NCBI GenBank assembly: GCA_033782935.1
Contig: JAWQEG010000470.1
Span: forward strand, 1,364,001-1,428,000
Direction of reading: 5' to 3'
DNA from: Petrolisthes cinctipes
Lineage: Eukaryota > Arthropoda > Malacostraca > Decapoda > Porcellanidae
DNA length: 64,000 nt
The position numbers were made by a program, and so were the translations under genes. The first letter of the stretch is position 1; each line of letters opens with the position of its first letter. The notes beneath the pieces are model-generated. The model was not told the origin of the DNA, did no database searches, and was given only the letters and a program-made list of their open reading frames with translations. Below, one piece after another: positions 35,601 to 49,629 of the stretch.

Positions 35601-38600
35601 CTGTACATGCCTACACTGTGTTAGAGTATTTTTCAAAATACAGGCCAAAAACATACTGAAAATCGATCTTTTAGGTGCCCAAAAGTCGATATGTGCATGC
35701 ATCTTCTGTACCCGTTTATATCTCAAATTCTGGCCCTAAACACCCGAAAATTCGATATTTTGGGGTCCCAGAAGCGATCTGTACATGCCTACTCCGTTTT
35801 AGAATATTTTCAAAATACATGCTCAAAACATACTGAAAATCGATCTTTTAGGTGCACAAAAGTCGATATGTGCATGCATCTTCAGTACTCGTTTATATCT
35901 CAAATTCAGGCTCAAAACACCCGAAAATTCAATATTTTGGGGTCCCAGAAGCAATCTGTACATGCCTACTCCGTGTTAGAGTATTTTCAAAATTCAGGCC
36001 CAAAACATGCTGAAAATCGATATTTTTGGTGCCCAAAGTCAATATGTGCATGTATCTTCTGTACCCGTTTATATCTCGAATTAAGGCTCAAAACACCTGA
36101 AAATTATATATTTTGGGGTCCCAGAAGCAATCTGTACAGTGCTAGAATATTTTCAAAATATAGGCTAAAAACATGCTAAAAATCGATCTTTTAGGTGCCA
36201 AAAAGTCGATATCTCAAATTCAGTCCCAAAACACCCGAAAATTCGATATTTAGGGGTCCCAGAAGCGATCTGTATATGCCTACTCCGTTTTAGAGTATTT
36301 TCAAAATACATGCTCAAAACATACTGAAAATCGATCTTTTAGGTGCACAAAAGTCGATATGTGCATGCATCTTCAGTACTCGTTTATATCTCAAATTCAG
36401 GCTCAAAACACCCGAAAATTCAATATTTTGGGGTCCCAGAAGCAATCTGTACATGCCTACTCAGTGTTAGAGTATTTTCAAAATACAGGCCCAAAACATG
36501 CTGAAAATCGATATTTTAGATGCCCAAAGTCAATATGTGCATGTATCTTCTGTACCCGTTTATATCTCAAATTCAGGCTCAAAACACCCGAAAATTCAAT
36601 ATTTTGGGGTCCCAGAAGCAATCTGTACATGCCTACACAGTGCTAGAATATTTTCAAAATATAGGCTAAAAACATGCTAAAAATCGACATTTTAGGTGCC
36701 AAAAAATCGATATCTCAAATTCAGTCCCAAAACACCCGAAAATTCGATATTTAGAGGTCCCAGAAGGTATCTGTACATGCCTACACTGTGTTAGAGTATT
36801 TTCAAAATACAGGCCAAAAACATACTGAAAATCGATCTTTTAGGTGCCCAAAAGTCGATATGTGCATGCATCTTCTGTACCCGTTTATATCTCAAATTCT
36901 GGCCCTAAACACCCGAAAATTCGATATTTTGGGGTCCCAGAAGCGATCTGTACATGCCTACTCCGTGTTAGAGTATTTTCAAAATACAGGCCAAAAACAT
37001 GCTGAAAATCGATATTTTAGATGCCCAAAGTCAATATGTGCATGTATCTTCTGTACCCGTTTATATCTCAAATTCAGGCTCAAAACACCCGAAAATTCAA
37101 TATTTTGGGGTCCCAGAAGCAATCTGTACATGCCTACTCAGTGTTAGAGTATTTTCAAAATACTGCCCCAAAACATGCTGAAAATCGATATTTTAGATGC
37201 CTAAAGTCAATATGTGCATGTATCTTCTGTACCCGTTTATATCTCAAATTCAGGCTCAAAACACCCGAAAATTCAATATTTTGGGGTCCCAGAAGCAATC
37301 TGTACATGCCTACACAGTGCTAGAATATTTTCAAAATATAGGCTAAAAACATGCTAAAAATCGACATTTTAGGTGCCAAAAAATCGATATCTCAAATTCA
37401 GTCCCAAAACACCCGAAAATTCGATATTTAGAGGTCCCAGAAGGTATCTGTACATGCCTACTCCGTGTTAGAGTATTTTCAAAATACAGGCCAAAAACAT
37501 ACTGAAAATCGATCTTTTAGGTGCCCAAAAGTCAATATGTGCATGCATCTTCTGTACTCGTTTATATCTCAAATTCTGGCCCTAAACACCCGAAAATTCG
37601 ATATTTTGGGGTCCCAGAAGCGATCTGTACATGCCCACTCCGTGTTAGAGTATTTTCAAAATACATGCTCAAAACATACTGAAAATCGATCTTTTAGGTG
37701 CATAAAAGTCGATATGTGCATGCATCTTCAGTACTCGTTTATATCTCAAATTCAGGCTCAAAACACCCGAAAATTCAATATTTTGGGGTCCCAGAAGCAA
37801 TCTGTACATGCCTACTCAGTGTTAGAGTATTTTCAAAATACAGGCCCAAAACATGCTGAAAATCGATATTTTAGATGCCCAAAGTCAATATGTGCATGTA
37901 TCTTCTGTACCCGTTTATATCTCAAATTCAGGCTCAAAACACCCGAAAATTCAATATTTTGGGGTCCCAGAAGTAATCTGTACATGCCTACACAGTGCTA
38001 GAATATTTTCAAAATATAGGCTAAAAACATGCTAAAAATCGACATTTTAGGTGCCAAAAAATCGATATCTCAAATTCAGTCCCAAAACACCCGAAAATTC
38101 GATATTTAGAGGTCCCAGAAGGTATCTGTACATGCCTACTCCGTGTTAGAGTATTTTCAAAATACAGGCCAAAAACATACTGAAAATCGATCTTTTAGGT
38201 GCCCAAAAGTCGATATGTGCATGCATCTTCTGTACCCGTTTATATCTCAAATTCTGGCCCTAAACACCCGAAAATTCGATATTTTGGGGTCCCAGAAGCG
38301 ATCTGTACATGCCTACTCCGTGTTAGAGTATTTTCAAAATTCAGGCCCAAAACATCCTGAAAATCGATATTTTTGGTGCCCAAAGTCAATATGTGCATGT
38401 ATCTTCTGTACCCGTTTATATCTCAAATTCAGGCTCAAAACACCTGAAAATTCAATATTTTGGGGTCTCAGAAGCAATCTGTACATGCCTACTCAGTGCT
38501 AGAATATTTTCAAAATATAGGCTAAAGACATGCTAAAAACCGATCTTTTAGGTGCCAAAAAGTCGATATCTCAAATTCAGTCCCAAAACACCCGAAAATT

Positions 38601-41102
38601 CGATATTTAGGGGTCCCAGAAGCGATCTGTACATGCCTACTCCGTGTTAGAGTATTTTCAAAATACATGCTCAAAACATACTGAAAATCGATCTTTTAGG
38701 TGCACAAAAGTCGATATGTGCATGCATCTTCAGTACCCGTTTATATCTCAAATTCAGGCTCAAAACACCCGAAAATTAAATATTTTGGGGTTCCAGAAGC
38801 AATCTGTACATGCCTACTCAGTGTTAGAGTATTTTCAAAATACAGGACCAAAACATGCTGAAAATCGATATTTTAGATGCCCAAAGTCAATATGTGCATG
38901 TATCTTCTGTACCCGTTTATATCTCAAATTCAGGCTCAAAACACCCGAAAATTCAATATTTTGGGGTCCCATAAGCAATCTGTACATGCCTACACAGTGT
39001 TAGAATATTTTCAAAATATAGGCTAAAAACATGCTAAAAATCGACATTTTAGGTGCCAAAAAATCGATATCTCAAATTCAGTCCCAAAACACCCGAAAAT
39101 TCGATATTTAGAGGTCCCAGAAGGTATCTGTACATGCCTACTCCGTGTTAGAGTATTTTCAAAATACAGGCCAAAAACATACTGAAAATCGATCTTTTAG
39201 GTGCCCAAAAGTCGATATGTGCATGCATCTTCTGTACCCGTTTATATCTCGAATTCTGGCCCTAAACACCCGAAAATTCGATATTTTGGGGTCCCAGAAG
39301 CGATCTGTACATGCCTACTCCGTGTTAGAGTATTTTCAAAATTCAGGCCCAAAACATGCTGAAAATCGATATTTTTGGTGCCCAAAGTCAATATGTGCAT
39401 GTATCTTCTGTACCCGTTTATATCTCAAATTCAGGCTCAAAACACCCGAAAATTCAATATTTTGGGGTCCCAGAAGCAATCTGTACAGTGCTAGAATATT
39501 TTCAAAATATAGGCTAAAAACATGCTAAAAATCGATCTTTTAGGTGCCAAAAAGTCGATATCTCAAATTCAGTCCCAAAACACCTGAAAATTCGATATTT
39601 AGGGGTCCCAGAAGCGATCTGTACATGCCTACTCCGTTTTAGAGTATTTTCAAAATACATGCTCAAAACATACTGAAAATCGATCTTTTAGGTGCACAAA
39701 AGTCGATATGTGCATGCATCTTCAGTACTCGTTTATATCTCAAATTCAGGCTCAAAACACCCGAAAATTCAATATTTTGGGGTCCCAGAAGCAATCTGTA
39801 CATGCCTACTCAGTGTTAGAGTACTTTCAAAATACAGGCCCAAAACATGCTGAATATCGATATTTTAGATGCCCAAAGTCAATATGTGCATGTATCTTCT
39901 GTACCCGTTTATATCTCAAATTCAGGCTCAAAACACCCGAAAATTCAATATTTTGGGGTCCCAGAAGCAATCTGTACATGCCTACACAGTGCTAGAATAT
40001 TTTCAAAATATAGGCTAAAAACATGCTAAAAATCGACATTTTAGGTGCCAAAAAATCGATATCTCAAATTCAGTCCCAAAACACCCGAAAATTCGATATT
40101 TAGAGGTCCCAGAAGGTATCTGTACATGCCTACACTGTGTTAGAGTTTTTTTCAAAATACAGGCCAAAAACATACTGAAAATCGATCTTTTAGGTGCCCA
40201 AAAGTCGATATGTGCATGCATCTTCTGTACCCGTTTATATCTCAAATTCTGGCCCTAAACACCCGAAAATTCGATATTTTGGGGTCCCAGAAGCGATCTG
40301 TACATGCCTACTCCGTGTTAGAGTATTTTCAAAATTCAGGCCCAAAACATGCTGAAAATCGATATTTTTGGTGCCCAAAGTCAATATGTGCATGTATCTT
40401 CTGTACCCGTTTATATCTCGAATTCAGGCTCAAAACACCCGAAAATTCAATATTTTGGGATCCCCGAAGCAATCTGTACAGTGCTAGAATATTTTCAAAA
40501 TATAGGCTAAAAACATGCTAAAAATCGATCTTTTAGGTGCCAAAAAGTCGATATCTCAAATTCAGTCCCAAAACACCCGAAAATTCGATATTTAGAGGTC
40601 CCAGAAGGTATCTGTACATGCCTACTCCGTGTTAGAGTATTTTCAAAATGCAGGCCAAAAACATACTGAAAATCGATCTTTTAGGTGCCCAAAAGTCGAT
40701 ATGTGCATGCATCTTCTGTACCCGTTTATATCTCAAATTCTGGCCCTAAACACCCGAAAATTCGATATTTTGGGGTCCCAGAAGCGATCTGTACATGCCT
40801 ACTCCGTGTTAGAGTATTTTCAAAATTCAGGCCCAAAACATGCTGAAAATCGATATTTTTGGTGCCCAAAGTCAATATGTGCATGTATCTTCTGTACCCG
40901 TTTATATCTCAAATTCAGGCTCAAAACACCCGAAAATTCAATATTTTGGGGTCCCATAAGCAATCTGTACATGCCTACACAGTGCTAGAATATTTTCAAA
41001 ATATAGGCTAAAAACATGCTAAAAATCGATCTTTTAGGTGCCAAAAAGTCGATATCTCAAATTCAGTCCCAAAACACCTGAAAATTCGATATTTAGGGGT
41101 CC
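32615..41102 (+). repeat. Mixed hexamer zone with 10-bp-deleted D monomers
   Basis: Starts: B32615, C32792, A32968, E33116, C33293, D''33469, E33607, F33784, A33960, B34108, F34285, D''34461, E34599, F34776, D''34952, E35090, F35267, A35443, B35591 (178), E35769, C35946, D''36122, E36260, F36437, A36613, B36761, F36938, F37114, A37290, B37438, E37615, F37792, A37968, B38116, C38293, D38469, E38617, F38794, A38970, B39118, C39295, D''39471, E39609, F39786, A39962, B40110 (178), C40288, D''40464, B40602, C40779, D40955. The one-base insertion in B35591 also occurs in B40110 and B45462. Confidence 0.9.
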
Positions 41103-41348
41103 CAGAAGCGATCTGTACATGCCTACTCCGTTTTAGAGTATTTTCAAAATACATGCTCAAAACATACTGAAAATCGATCTTTTAGGTGCACAAAAGTCGA
41201 TATGTGCATGCATCTTCAGTACTCGTTTATATCTCAAATTCAGGCTCAAAACACCCGAAAATTCAATATTATGTGCATGTATCTTCTGTACCCGTTTATA
41301 TCTCGAATTCAGGCTCAAAACACCCGAAAATTCAATATTTTGGGATCC
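41103..41348 (+). repeat. Fused E/C monomer with 107 bp deleted
   Basis: An E monomer runs to attcaatatt (41261-41270) and continues directly with atgtgcatgtatc of a C monomer. An E-C pair would be 353 bp; this is 246 bp, so 107 bp are missing. The junction at 41270/41271 has at most 1 bp of overlap. It is also the left edge of the 4468-bp duplication. Confidence 0.9.
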
Positions 41349-44300
41349 CAGAAGCAATCTGTACAGTGCTAGAATATTTTCAAAATATAGGCTAAAAACA
41401 TGCTAAAAATCGATCTTTTAGGTGCCAAAAAGTCGATATCTCAAATTCAGTCCCAAAACACCTGAAAATTCGATATTTAGGGGTCCCAGAAGCGATCTGT
41501 ACATGCCTACTCCGTTTTAGAGTATTTTCAAAATACATGCTCAAAACATACTGAAAATCGATCTTTTAGGTGCACAAAAGTCGATATGTGCATGCATCTT
41601 CAGTACTCGTTTATATCTCAAATTCAGGCTCAAAACACCCGAAAATTCAATATTTTGGGGTCCCAGAAGCAATCTGTACATGCCTACTCAGTGTTAGAGT
41701 ATTTTCAAAATACAGGCCCAAAACATGCTGAAAATCGATATTTTAGATGCCCAAAGTTAATATGTGCATGTATCTTCTATACCCGTTTATATCTCAAATT
41801 CAGGCTCAAAACACCCGAAAATTCAATATTTTGGGGTCCCAGAAGCAATCTGTACATGCCTACACAGTGCTAGAATATTTTCAAAATATAGGCTAAAAAC
41901 ATGCTAAAAATCGACATTTTAGGTGCCAAAAAATCAATATCTCAAATTCAGTCCCTAAACACCCGAAAATTCGATATTTTGGGGTCCCAGAAGCGATCTG
42001 TACATGCCTACTCCGTGTTAGAGTATTTTCAAAATTCAGGCCAAAAACATGCTGAAAATCGATATTTTTGGTGCCCAAAGTCAATATGTGCATGTATCTT
42101 CTGTACCCGTTTATATCTCAAATTCAGGCCCAAAACACCCGAAAATTCGATATTTTGGGGTCCCAGAAGCGATCTGTACATGCCTACTCCGTGTTAGAGT
42201 TTTTTCAAAATTCAGGCCCAAAACATGCTGAAAATCGATATTTTTGGTGCCCAAAGTCAATATGTGCATGTATCTTCTGTACCCGTTTATATCTCGAAAT
42301 CAGGCTCAAAACACCCGAAAATTCAATATTTTGGGGTCCAGAAGCAATCTGTACAGTGCTAGAATATTTTCAAAATATAGGCTAAAAACATGCTAAAAAT
42401 CGATCTTTTAGGTGCCAAAAAGACGATATCTCAAATTCAGTCCCAAAACACCCGAAAATTTGATATTTAGGGGTCCCAGAAGCGATCTGTACATGCCTAC
42501 TCCGTTGTAGAGTATTTTCAAAATACATGCTCAAAACATACTGAAAATCGATCTTTTAGGTGCACAAAAGTCGATATGTGCATGCATCTTCAGTACCCGT
42601 TTATATCTCAAATTCAGGCTCAAAACACCCGAAAATTCAATATTTTGGGGTCCCAGAAGCAATCTGTACATGCCTACTCAGTGTTAGAGTATTTTCAAAA
42701 TACAGGCCCAAAACATGCTGAAAATCGATATTTTAGATTCCCAAAGTCAATATGTGCATGTATCTTCTGTACCCGTTTATATCTCAAATTCAGGTTCAAA
42801 ACACCCGAAAATTCAATATTTTGGGGTCCCAGAAGCAATCTGTACATGCCTACACAGTGCTAGAATATTTTCAAAATATAGGCTAAAAACATGCTAAAAA
42901 TCGACATTTTAGGTGCCAAAAAATCGATATCTCAAATTCAGTCCCAAAACACCCGAAAATTCGATATTTAGAGGTCCCAGAAGGTATCTGTACATGCCTA
43001 CACTGTGTTAGAGTATTTTCAAAATACAGGCCAAAAACATACTGAAAATCGATCTTTTAGGTGCCCAAAAGTCGATATGTGCATGCATCTTCTGTACCCG
43101 TTTATATCTCAAATTCTGGCCCTAAACACCCGAAAATTTGATATTTTGGGGTCCCAGAAGCGATCTGTACATGCCTACTCCGTGTTAGAGTATTTTCAAA
43201 ATACATTCCAAAAACATGCTGAAAATCGATATTTTTGGTGCCCAAAGTCAATATGTGCATGTATCTTCTGTACCCGTTTATATCTCAAATTCAGGCTCAA
43301 AACACCCGAAAATTCAATATTTTGGGGTCCCAGAAGCAATCTGTACAGTGCTAGAATATTTTCAAAATATAGGCTAAAAACATGGTAAAAATCGATCTTT
43401 TAGGTGCCAAAAAGTCGATATCTCAAATTCAGTCCCAAAACACCCGAAAATTCGATATTTAGGGGTCCCAGAAGCGATCTGTACATGCCTACTCCGTGTT
43501 AGAGTATTTTCAAAATACATGCTCAAAACATACTGAAAATCGATCTTTTAGGTGCACAAAAGTCGATATGTGCATTCATCTTCAGTACCTGTTTATATCT
43601 CAAAATCAGGCTCAAAACACCCGAAAATTCAATATTTTGGGGTCCCAGAAGCAATCTGTACATGCCTACTCAGTGTTAGAGTATTTTCAAAATACAGGCC
43701 CAAAACATGCTGAAAATCGATATTTTAGATGCCCAAAGTCAATATGTGCATGTATCTTCTGTACCCGTTTATATCTCAAATTCAGGTTCAAAACACTCGA
43801 AAATTCAATATTTTGGGGTCCCAGAAGCAATCTGTACATGCCTACACAGTGCTAGAATATTTTCAAAATATAGGCTAAAAACATGCTAAAAATCGACATT
43901 TTAGGTGCCAAAAAATCGATATCTCAAATTCAGTCCCAAAACACCCGAAAATTCGATATTTAGAGGTCCCAGAAGGTATCTGTACATGCCTACACTGTGT
44001 TAGAGTATTTTCAAAATACAGGCCAAAAACATACTGAAAATCGATCTTTTAGGTGCCCAAAAGTCGATATGTGCATTCATCTTCTGTACCCGTTTATATC
44101 TCAAATTCTGGCCCTAAACACCCGAAAATTCGATATTTTGGGGTCCCAGAAGCGATCTGTACATGCCTACTCCGTGTTAGAGTATTTTCAAAATACATTC
44201 CAAAAACATGCTGAAAATCGATATTTTTGGTGCCCAAAGTCAATATGTGCATGTATCTTCTGTACCCGTTTATATCTCAAATTCAGGCTCAAAACACCCG

Positions 44301-45161
44301 AAAATTCAATATTTTGGGGTCCCAGAAGCAATCTGTACAGTGCTAGAATATTTTCAAAATATAGGCTAAAAACATGCTAAAAATCGATCTTTTAGGTGCC
44401 AAAAAGTCGATATCTCAAATTCAGTCCCAAAACACCCGAAAAATCGATATTTAGGGGTCCCAGAAGCGATCTGTACATGCCTACTCCGTGTTAGAGTATT
44501 TTCAAAATACATGCTCAAAACATACTGAAAATCGATCTTTTAGGTGCACAAAAGTCGATATGTGCATGCATCTTCAGTACCCGTTTATATCTCAAATTCA
44601 GGCTCAAAACACCCGAAAATTCAATATTTTGGGGTCCCAGAAGCAATCTGTACATGCCTACTCAGTGTTAGAGTATTTTCAAAATACAGGCCCAAAACAT
44701 GCTGAAAATCGATATTTTAGATGCCCAAAGTCAATATGTGCATGTATCTTCTGTACCCGTTTATATCTCAAATTCAGGCTCAAAACACCCGAAAATTCAA
44801 TATTTTGGGGTCCCAGAAGCAATCTGTACATGCCTACACAGTGCTAGAATATTTTCAAAATATTGGCTAAAAACATGCTAAAAATCGACATTTTAGGTGC
44901 CAAAAAATCGATATCTCAAATTCAGTCCCAAAACACCCGAAAATTCAATATTTAGAGGTCCCAGAAGGTATCTGTACATGCCTACTCCGTGTTAGAGTAT
45001 TTTCAAAATTCAGGCCCAAAACATGCTGAAAATCGATATTTTTGGTGCCCAAAGTCAATATGTGCATGTATCTTCTGTACCCGTTTATATCTCAAATTCA
45101 GGCTCAAAACACCCGAAAATTCAATATTTTGGGGTCCCAGATGCAATCTGTACATGCCTAC
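41271..45161 (+). repeat. Long duplicated block, first copy (about 3.9 kb)
   Basis: Starts: D''41349, E41487, F41664, A41840 (B-like tail), C41988, C42164 (175), D''42339, E42477, F42654, A42830, B42978, C43155, D''43331, E43469, F43646, A43822, B43970, C44147, D''44323, E44461, F44638, A44814, C44962, then 45138. Markers: agttaatatg (41755), cttctatacc, aatcaatatc, gttttttcaaaattc (42198), ctcgaaatc, ccgttgtagag, agattccc, acattccaaa, catggtaaaa (43381), gcattcatc, aaaaatcgat (44438), aatattggc, cagatgc (45138). Confidence 0.95.
42978..43969 (+). repeat. 992-bp hexamer HOR (D'' version), reference copy
   Basis: B42978, C43155, D''43331, E43469, F43646, A43822, next B43970. It is the ABCDEF hexamer with the 10-bp D deletion (1002-10). 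It repeats directly at 43970 and again at 47446 and 48438. Confidence 0.92.
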
Positions 45162-45737
45162 TCCGTGTTAGAGTATTTTCAAAATTCAGGCCCAAAACAT
45201 GCTGAAAATCGATATTTTAGATGCCCAAAGTCAATATGTGCATGTATCTTCTGTACCCGTTTATATCTCAAATTCAGGCTCAAAACACCCGAAAATTCAA
45301 TATTTTGGGGTCCCAGAAGCAATCTGTACATGCCTACACAGTGCTAGAATATTTTCAAAATATAGGCTAAAAACATGCTAAAAATCGACATTTTAGGTGC
45401 CAAAAAATCGATATCTCAAATTCAGTCCCAAAACACCCGAAAATTCGATATTTAGAGGTCCCAGAAGGTATCTGTACATGCCTACACTGTGTTAGAGTAT
45501 TTTTCAAAATACAGGCCAAAAACATACTGAAAATCGATCTTTTAGGTGCCCAAAAGTCGATATGTGCATGCATCTTCTGTACCCGTTTATATCTCAAATT
45601 CTGGCCCTAAACACCCGAAAATTCGATATTTTGGGGTCCCAGAAGCGATCTGTACATGCCTACTCCGTGTTAGAGTATTTTCAAAATTCAGGCCCAAAAC
45701 ATGCTGAAAATCGATATATTTGGTGCCCAAAGTCAAT
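45162..45737 (+). repeat. Spacer between the two long duplicated copies
   Basis: F (from 45138), A45314, B45462 (178, extra T in gtatttttcaaaatac), C45640 (atatatttggtgccc, a C'-like variant). The A-B-C order and the B insertion match 39962-40463, at 5352 bp distance. Confidence 0.87.
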
Positions 45738-48700
45738 ATGTGCATGTATCTTCTGTACCCGTTTATATCTCGAATTCAGGCTCAAAACACCCGAAAATTC
45801 AATATTTTGGGATCCCAGAAGCAATCTGTACAGTGCTAGAATATTTTCAAAATATAGGCTAAAAACATGCTAAAAATCGATCTTTTAGGTGCCAAAAAGT
45901 CGATATCTCAAATTCAGTCCCAAAACACCTGAAAATTCGATATTTAGGGGTCCCAGAAGCGATCTGTACATGCCTACTCCGTTTTAGAGTATTTTCAAAA
46001 TACATGCTCAAAACATACTGAAAATCGATCTTTTAGGTGCACAAAAGTCGATATGTGCATGCATCTTCAGTACTCGTTTATATCTCAAATTCAGGCTCAA
46101 AACACCCGAAAATTCAATATTTTGGGGTCCCAGAAGCAATCTGTACATGCCTACTCAGTGTTAGAGTATTTTCAAAATACAGGCCCAAAACATGCTGAAA
46201 ATCGATATTTTAGATGCCCAAAGTTAATATGTGCATGTATCTTCTATACCCGTTTATATCTCAAATTCAGGCTCAAAACACCCGAAAATTCAATATTTTG
46301 GGGTCCCAGAAGCAATCTGTACATGCCTACACAGTGCTAGAATATTTTCAAAATATAGGCTAAAAACATGCTAAAAATCGACATTTTAGGTGCCAAAAAA
46401 TCAATATCTCAAATTCAGTCCCTAAACACCCGAAAATTCGATATTTTGGGGTCCCAGAAGCGATCTGTACATGCCTACTCCGTGTTAGAGTATTTTCAAA
46501 ATTCAGGCCAAAAACATGCTGAAAATCGATATTTTTGGTGCCCAAAGTCAATATGTGCATGTATCTTCTGTACCCGTTTATATCTCAAATTCAGGCTCAA
46601 AACACCCGAAAATTCGATATTTTGGGGTCCCAGAAGCGATCTGTACATGCCTACTCCGTGTTAGAGTTTTTTCAAAATTCAGGCCCAAAACATGCTGAAA
46701 ATCGATATTTTTGGTGCCCAAAGTCAATATGTGCATGTATCTTCTGTACCCGTTTATATCTCGAAATCAGGCTCAAAACACCCGAAAATTCAATATTTTG
46801 GGGTCCCAGAAGCAATCTGTACAGTGCTAGAATATTTTCAAAATATAGGCTAAAAACATGCTAAAAATCGATCTTTTAGGTGCCAAAAAGTCGATATCTC
46901 AAATTCAGTCCCAAAACACCCGAAAATTTGATATTTAGGGGTCCCAGAAGCGATCTGTACATGCCTACTCCGTTGTAGAGTATTTTCAAAATACATGCTC
47001 AAAACATACTGAAAATCGATCTTTTAGGTGCACAAAAGTCGATATGTGCATGCATCTTCAGTACCCGTTTATATCTCAAATTCAGGCTCAAAACACCCGA
47101 AAATTCAATATTTTGGGGTCCCAGAAGCAATCTGTACATGCCTACTCAGTGTTAGAGTATTTTCAAAATACAGGCCCAAAACATGCTGAAAATCGATATT
47201 TTAGATTCCCAAAGTCAATATGTGCATGTATCTTCTGTACCCGTTTATATCTCAAATTCAGGTTCAAAACACCCGAAAATTCAATATTTTGGGGTCCCAG
47301 AAGCAATCTGTACATGCCTACACAGTGCTAGAATATTTTCAAAATATAGGCTAAAAACATGCTAAAAATCGACATTTTAGGTGCCAAAAAATCGATATCT
47401 CAAATTCAGTCCCAAAACACCCGAAAATTCGATATTTAGAGGTCCCAGAAGGTATCTGTACATGCCTACACTGTGTTAGAGTATTTTCAAAATACAGGCC
47501 AAAAACATACTGAAAATCGATCTTTTAGGTGCCCAAAAGTCGATATGTGCATGCATCTTCTGTACCCGTTTATATCTCAAATTCTGGCCCTAAACACCCG
47601 AAAATTCGATATTTTGGGGTCCCAGAAGCGATCTGTACATGCCTACTCCGTGTTAGAGTATTTTCAAAATACATTCCAAAAACATGCTGAAAATCGATAT
47701 TTTTGGTGCCCAAAGTCAATATGTGCATGTATCTTCTGTACCCGTTTATATCTCAAATTCAGGCTCAAAACACCCGAAAATTCAATATTTTGGGGTCCCA
47801 GAAGCAATCTGTACAGTGCTAGAATATTTTCAAAATATAGGCTAAAAACATGGTAAAAATCGATCTTTTAGGTGCCAAAAAGTCGATATCTCAAATTCAG
47901 TCCCAAAACACCCGAAAATTCGATATTTAGGGGTCCCAGAAGCGATCTGTACATGCCTACTCCGTGTTAGAGTATTTTCAAAATACATGCTCAAAACATA
48001 CTGAAAATCGATTTTTTAGGTGCACAAAAGTCGATATGTGCATTCATCTTCAGTACCTGTTTATATCTCAAAATCAGGCTCAAAACACCCGAAAATTCAA
48101 TATTTTGGGGTCCCAGAAGCAATCTGTACATGCCTACTCAGTGTTAGAGTATTTTCAAAATACAGGCCCAAAACATGCTGAAAATCGATATTTTAGATGC
48201 CCAAAGTCAATATGTGCATGTATCTTCTGTACCCGTTTATATCTCAAATTCAGGTTCAAAACACTCGAAAATTCAATATTTTGGGGTCCCAGAAGCAATC
48301 TGTACATGCCTACACAGTGCTAGAATATTTTCAAAATATAGGCTAAAAACATGCTAAAAATCGACATTTTAGGTGCCAAAAAATCGATATCTCAAATTCA
48401 GTCCCAAAACACCCGAAAATTCGATATTTAGAGGTCCCAGAAGGTATCTGTACATGCCTACACTGTGTTAGAGTATTTTCAAAATACAGGCCAAAAACAT
48501 ACTGAAAATCGATCTTTTAGGTGCCCAAAAGTCGATATGTGCATTCATCTTCTGTACCCGTTTATATCTCAAATTCTGGCCCTAAACACCCGAAAATTCG
48601 ATATTTTGGGGTCCCAGAAGCGATCTGTACATGCCTACTCCGTGTTAGAGTATTTTCAAAATACATTCCAAAAACATGCTGAAAATCGATATTTTTGGTG

Positions 48701-49629
48701 CCCAAAGTCAATATGTGCATGTATCTTCTGTACCCGTTTATATCTCAAATTCAGGCTCAAAACACCCGAAAATTCAATATTTTGGGGTCCCAGAAGCAAT
48801 CTGTACAGTGCTAGAATATTTTCAAAATATAGGCTAAAAACATGCTAAAAATCGATCTTTTAGGTGCCAAAAAGTCGATATCTCAAATTCAGTCCCAAAA
48901 CACCCGAAAAATCGATATTTAGGGGTCCCAAAAGCGATCTGTACATGCCTACTCCGTGTTAGAGTATTTTCAAAATACATGCTCAAAACATACTGAAAAT
49001 CGATCTTTTAGGTGCACAAAAGTCGATATGTGCATGCATCTTCAGTACCCGTTTATATCTCAAATTCAGGCTCAAAACACCAGAAAATTCAATATTTTGG
49101 GGTCCCAGAAGCAATCTGTACATGCCTACTCAGTGTTAGAGTATTTTCAAAATACAGGCCCAAAACATGCTGAAAATCGATATTTTAGATGCCCAAAGTC
49201 AATATGTGCATGTATCTTCTGTACCCGTTTATATCTCAAATTCAGGCTCAAAACACCCGAAAATTCAATATTTTGGGGTCCCAGAAGCAATCTGTACATG
49301 CCTACACAGTGCTAGAATATTTTCAAAATATTGGCTAAAAACATGCTAAAAATCGACATTTTAGGTGCCAAAAAATCGATATCTCAAATTCAGTCCCAAA
49401 ACACCCGAAAATTCGATATTTAGAGGTCCCAGAAGGTATCTGTACATGCCTACTCCGTGTTAGAGTATTTTCAAAATTCAGGCCCAAAACATGCTGAAAA
49501 TCGATATTTTTGGTGCCCAAAGTCAATATGTGCATGTATCTTCTGTACCCGTTTATATCTCAAATTCAGGCTCAAAACACCCGAAAATTCAATATTTTGG
49601 GGTCCCAGATGCAATCTGTACATGCCTAC
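45738..49629 (+). repeat. Long duplicated block, second copy (about 3.9 kb)
   Basis: D''45816, E45954, F46131, A46307, C46455, C46631, D''46807, E46945, F47122, A47298, B47446, C47623, D''47799, E47937, F48114, A48290, B48438, C48615, D''48791, E48929, F49106, A49282, C49430, then 49606. Offset is 4467 bp before and 4468 after a one-base deletion at about 42338 in the first copy. Only about nine differences were seen, for example gattttttagg near 48010, cccaaaagcg at 48929 and caccagaaaa near 49080. Confidence 0.95.

Noticed and set aside
35496..35726. Reverse-strand open frames, also near 40015, 45367, 46360 and 57937
   Set aside because: They are the complement of the same monomers and appear or vanish with one-base insertions such as the extra T in B35591. 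No support for coding.
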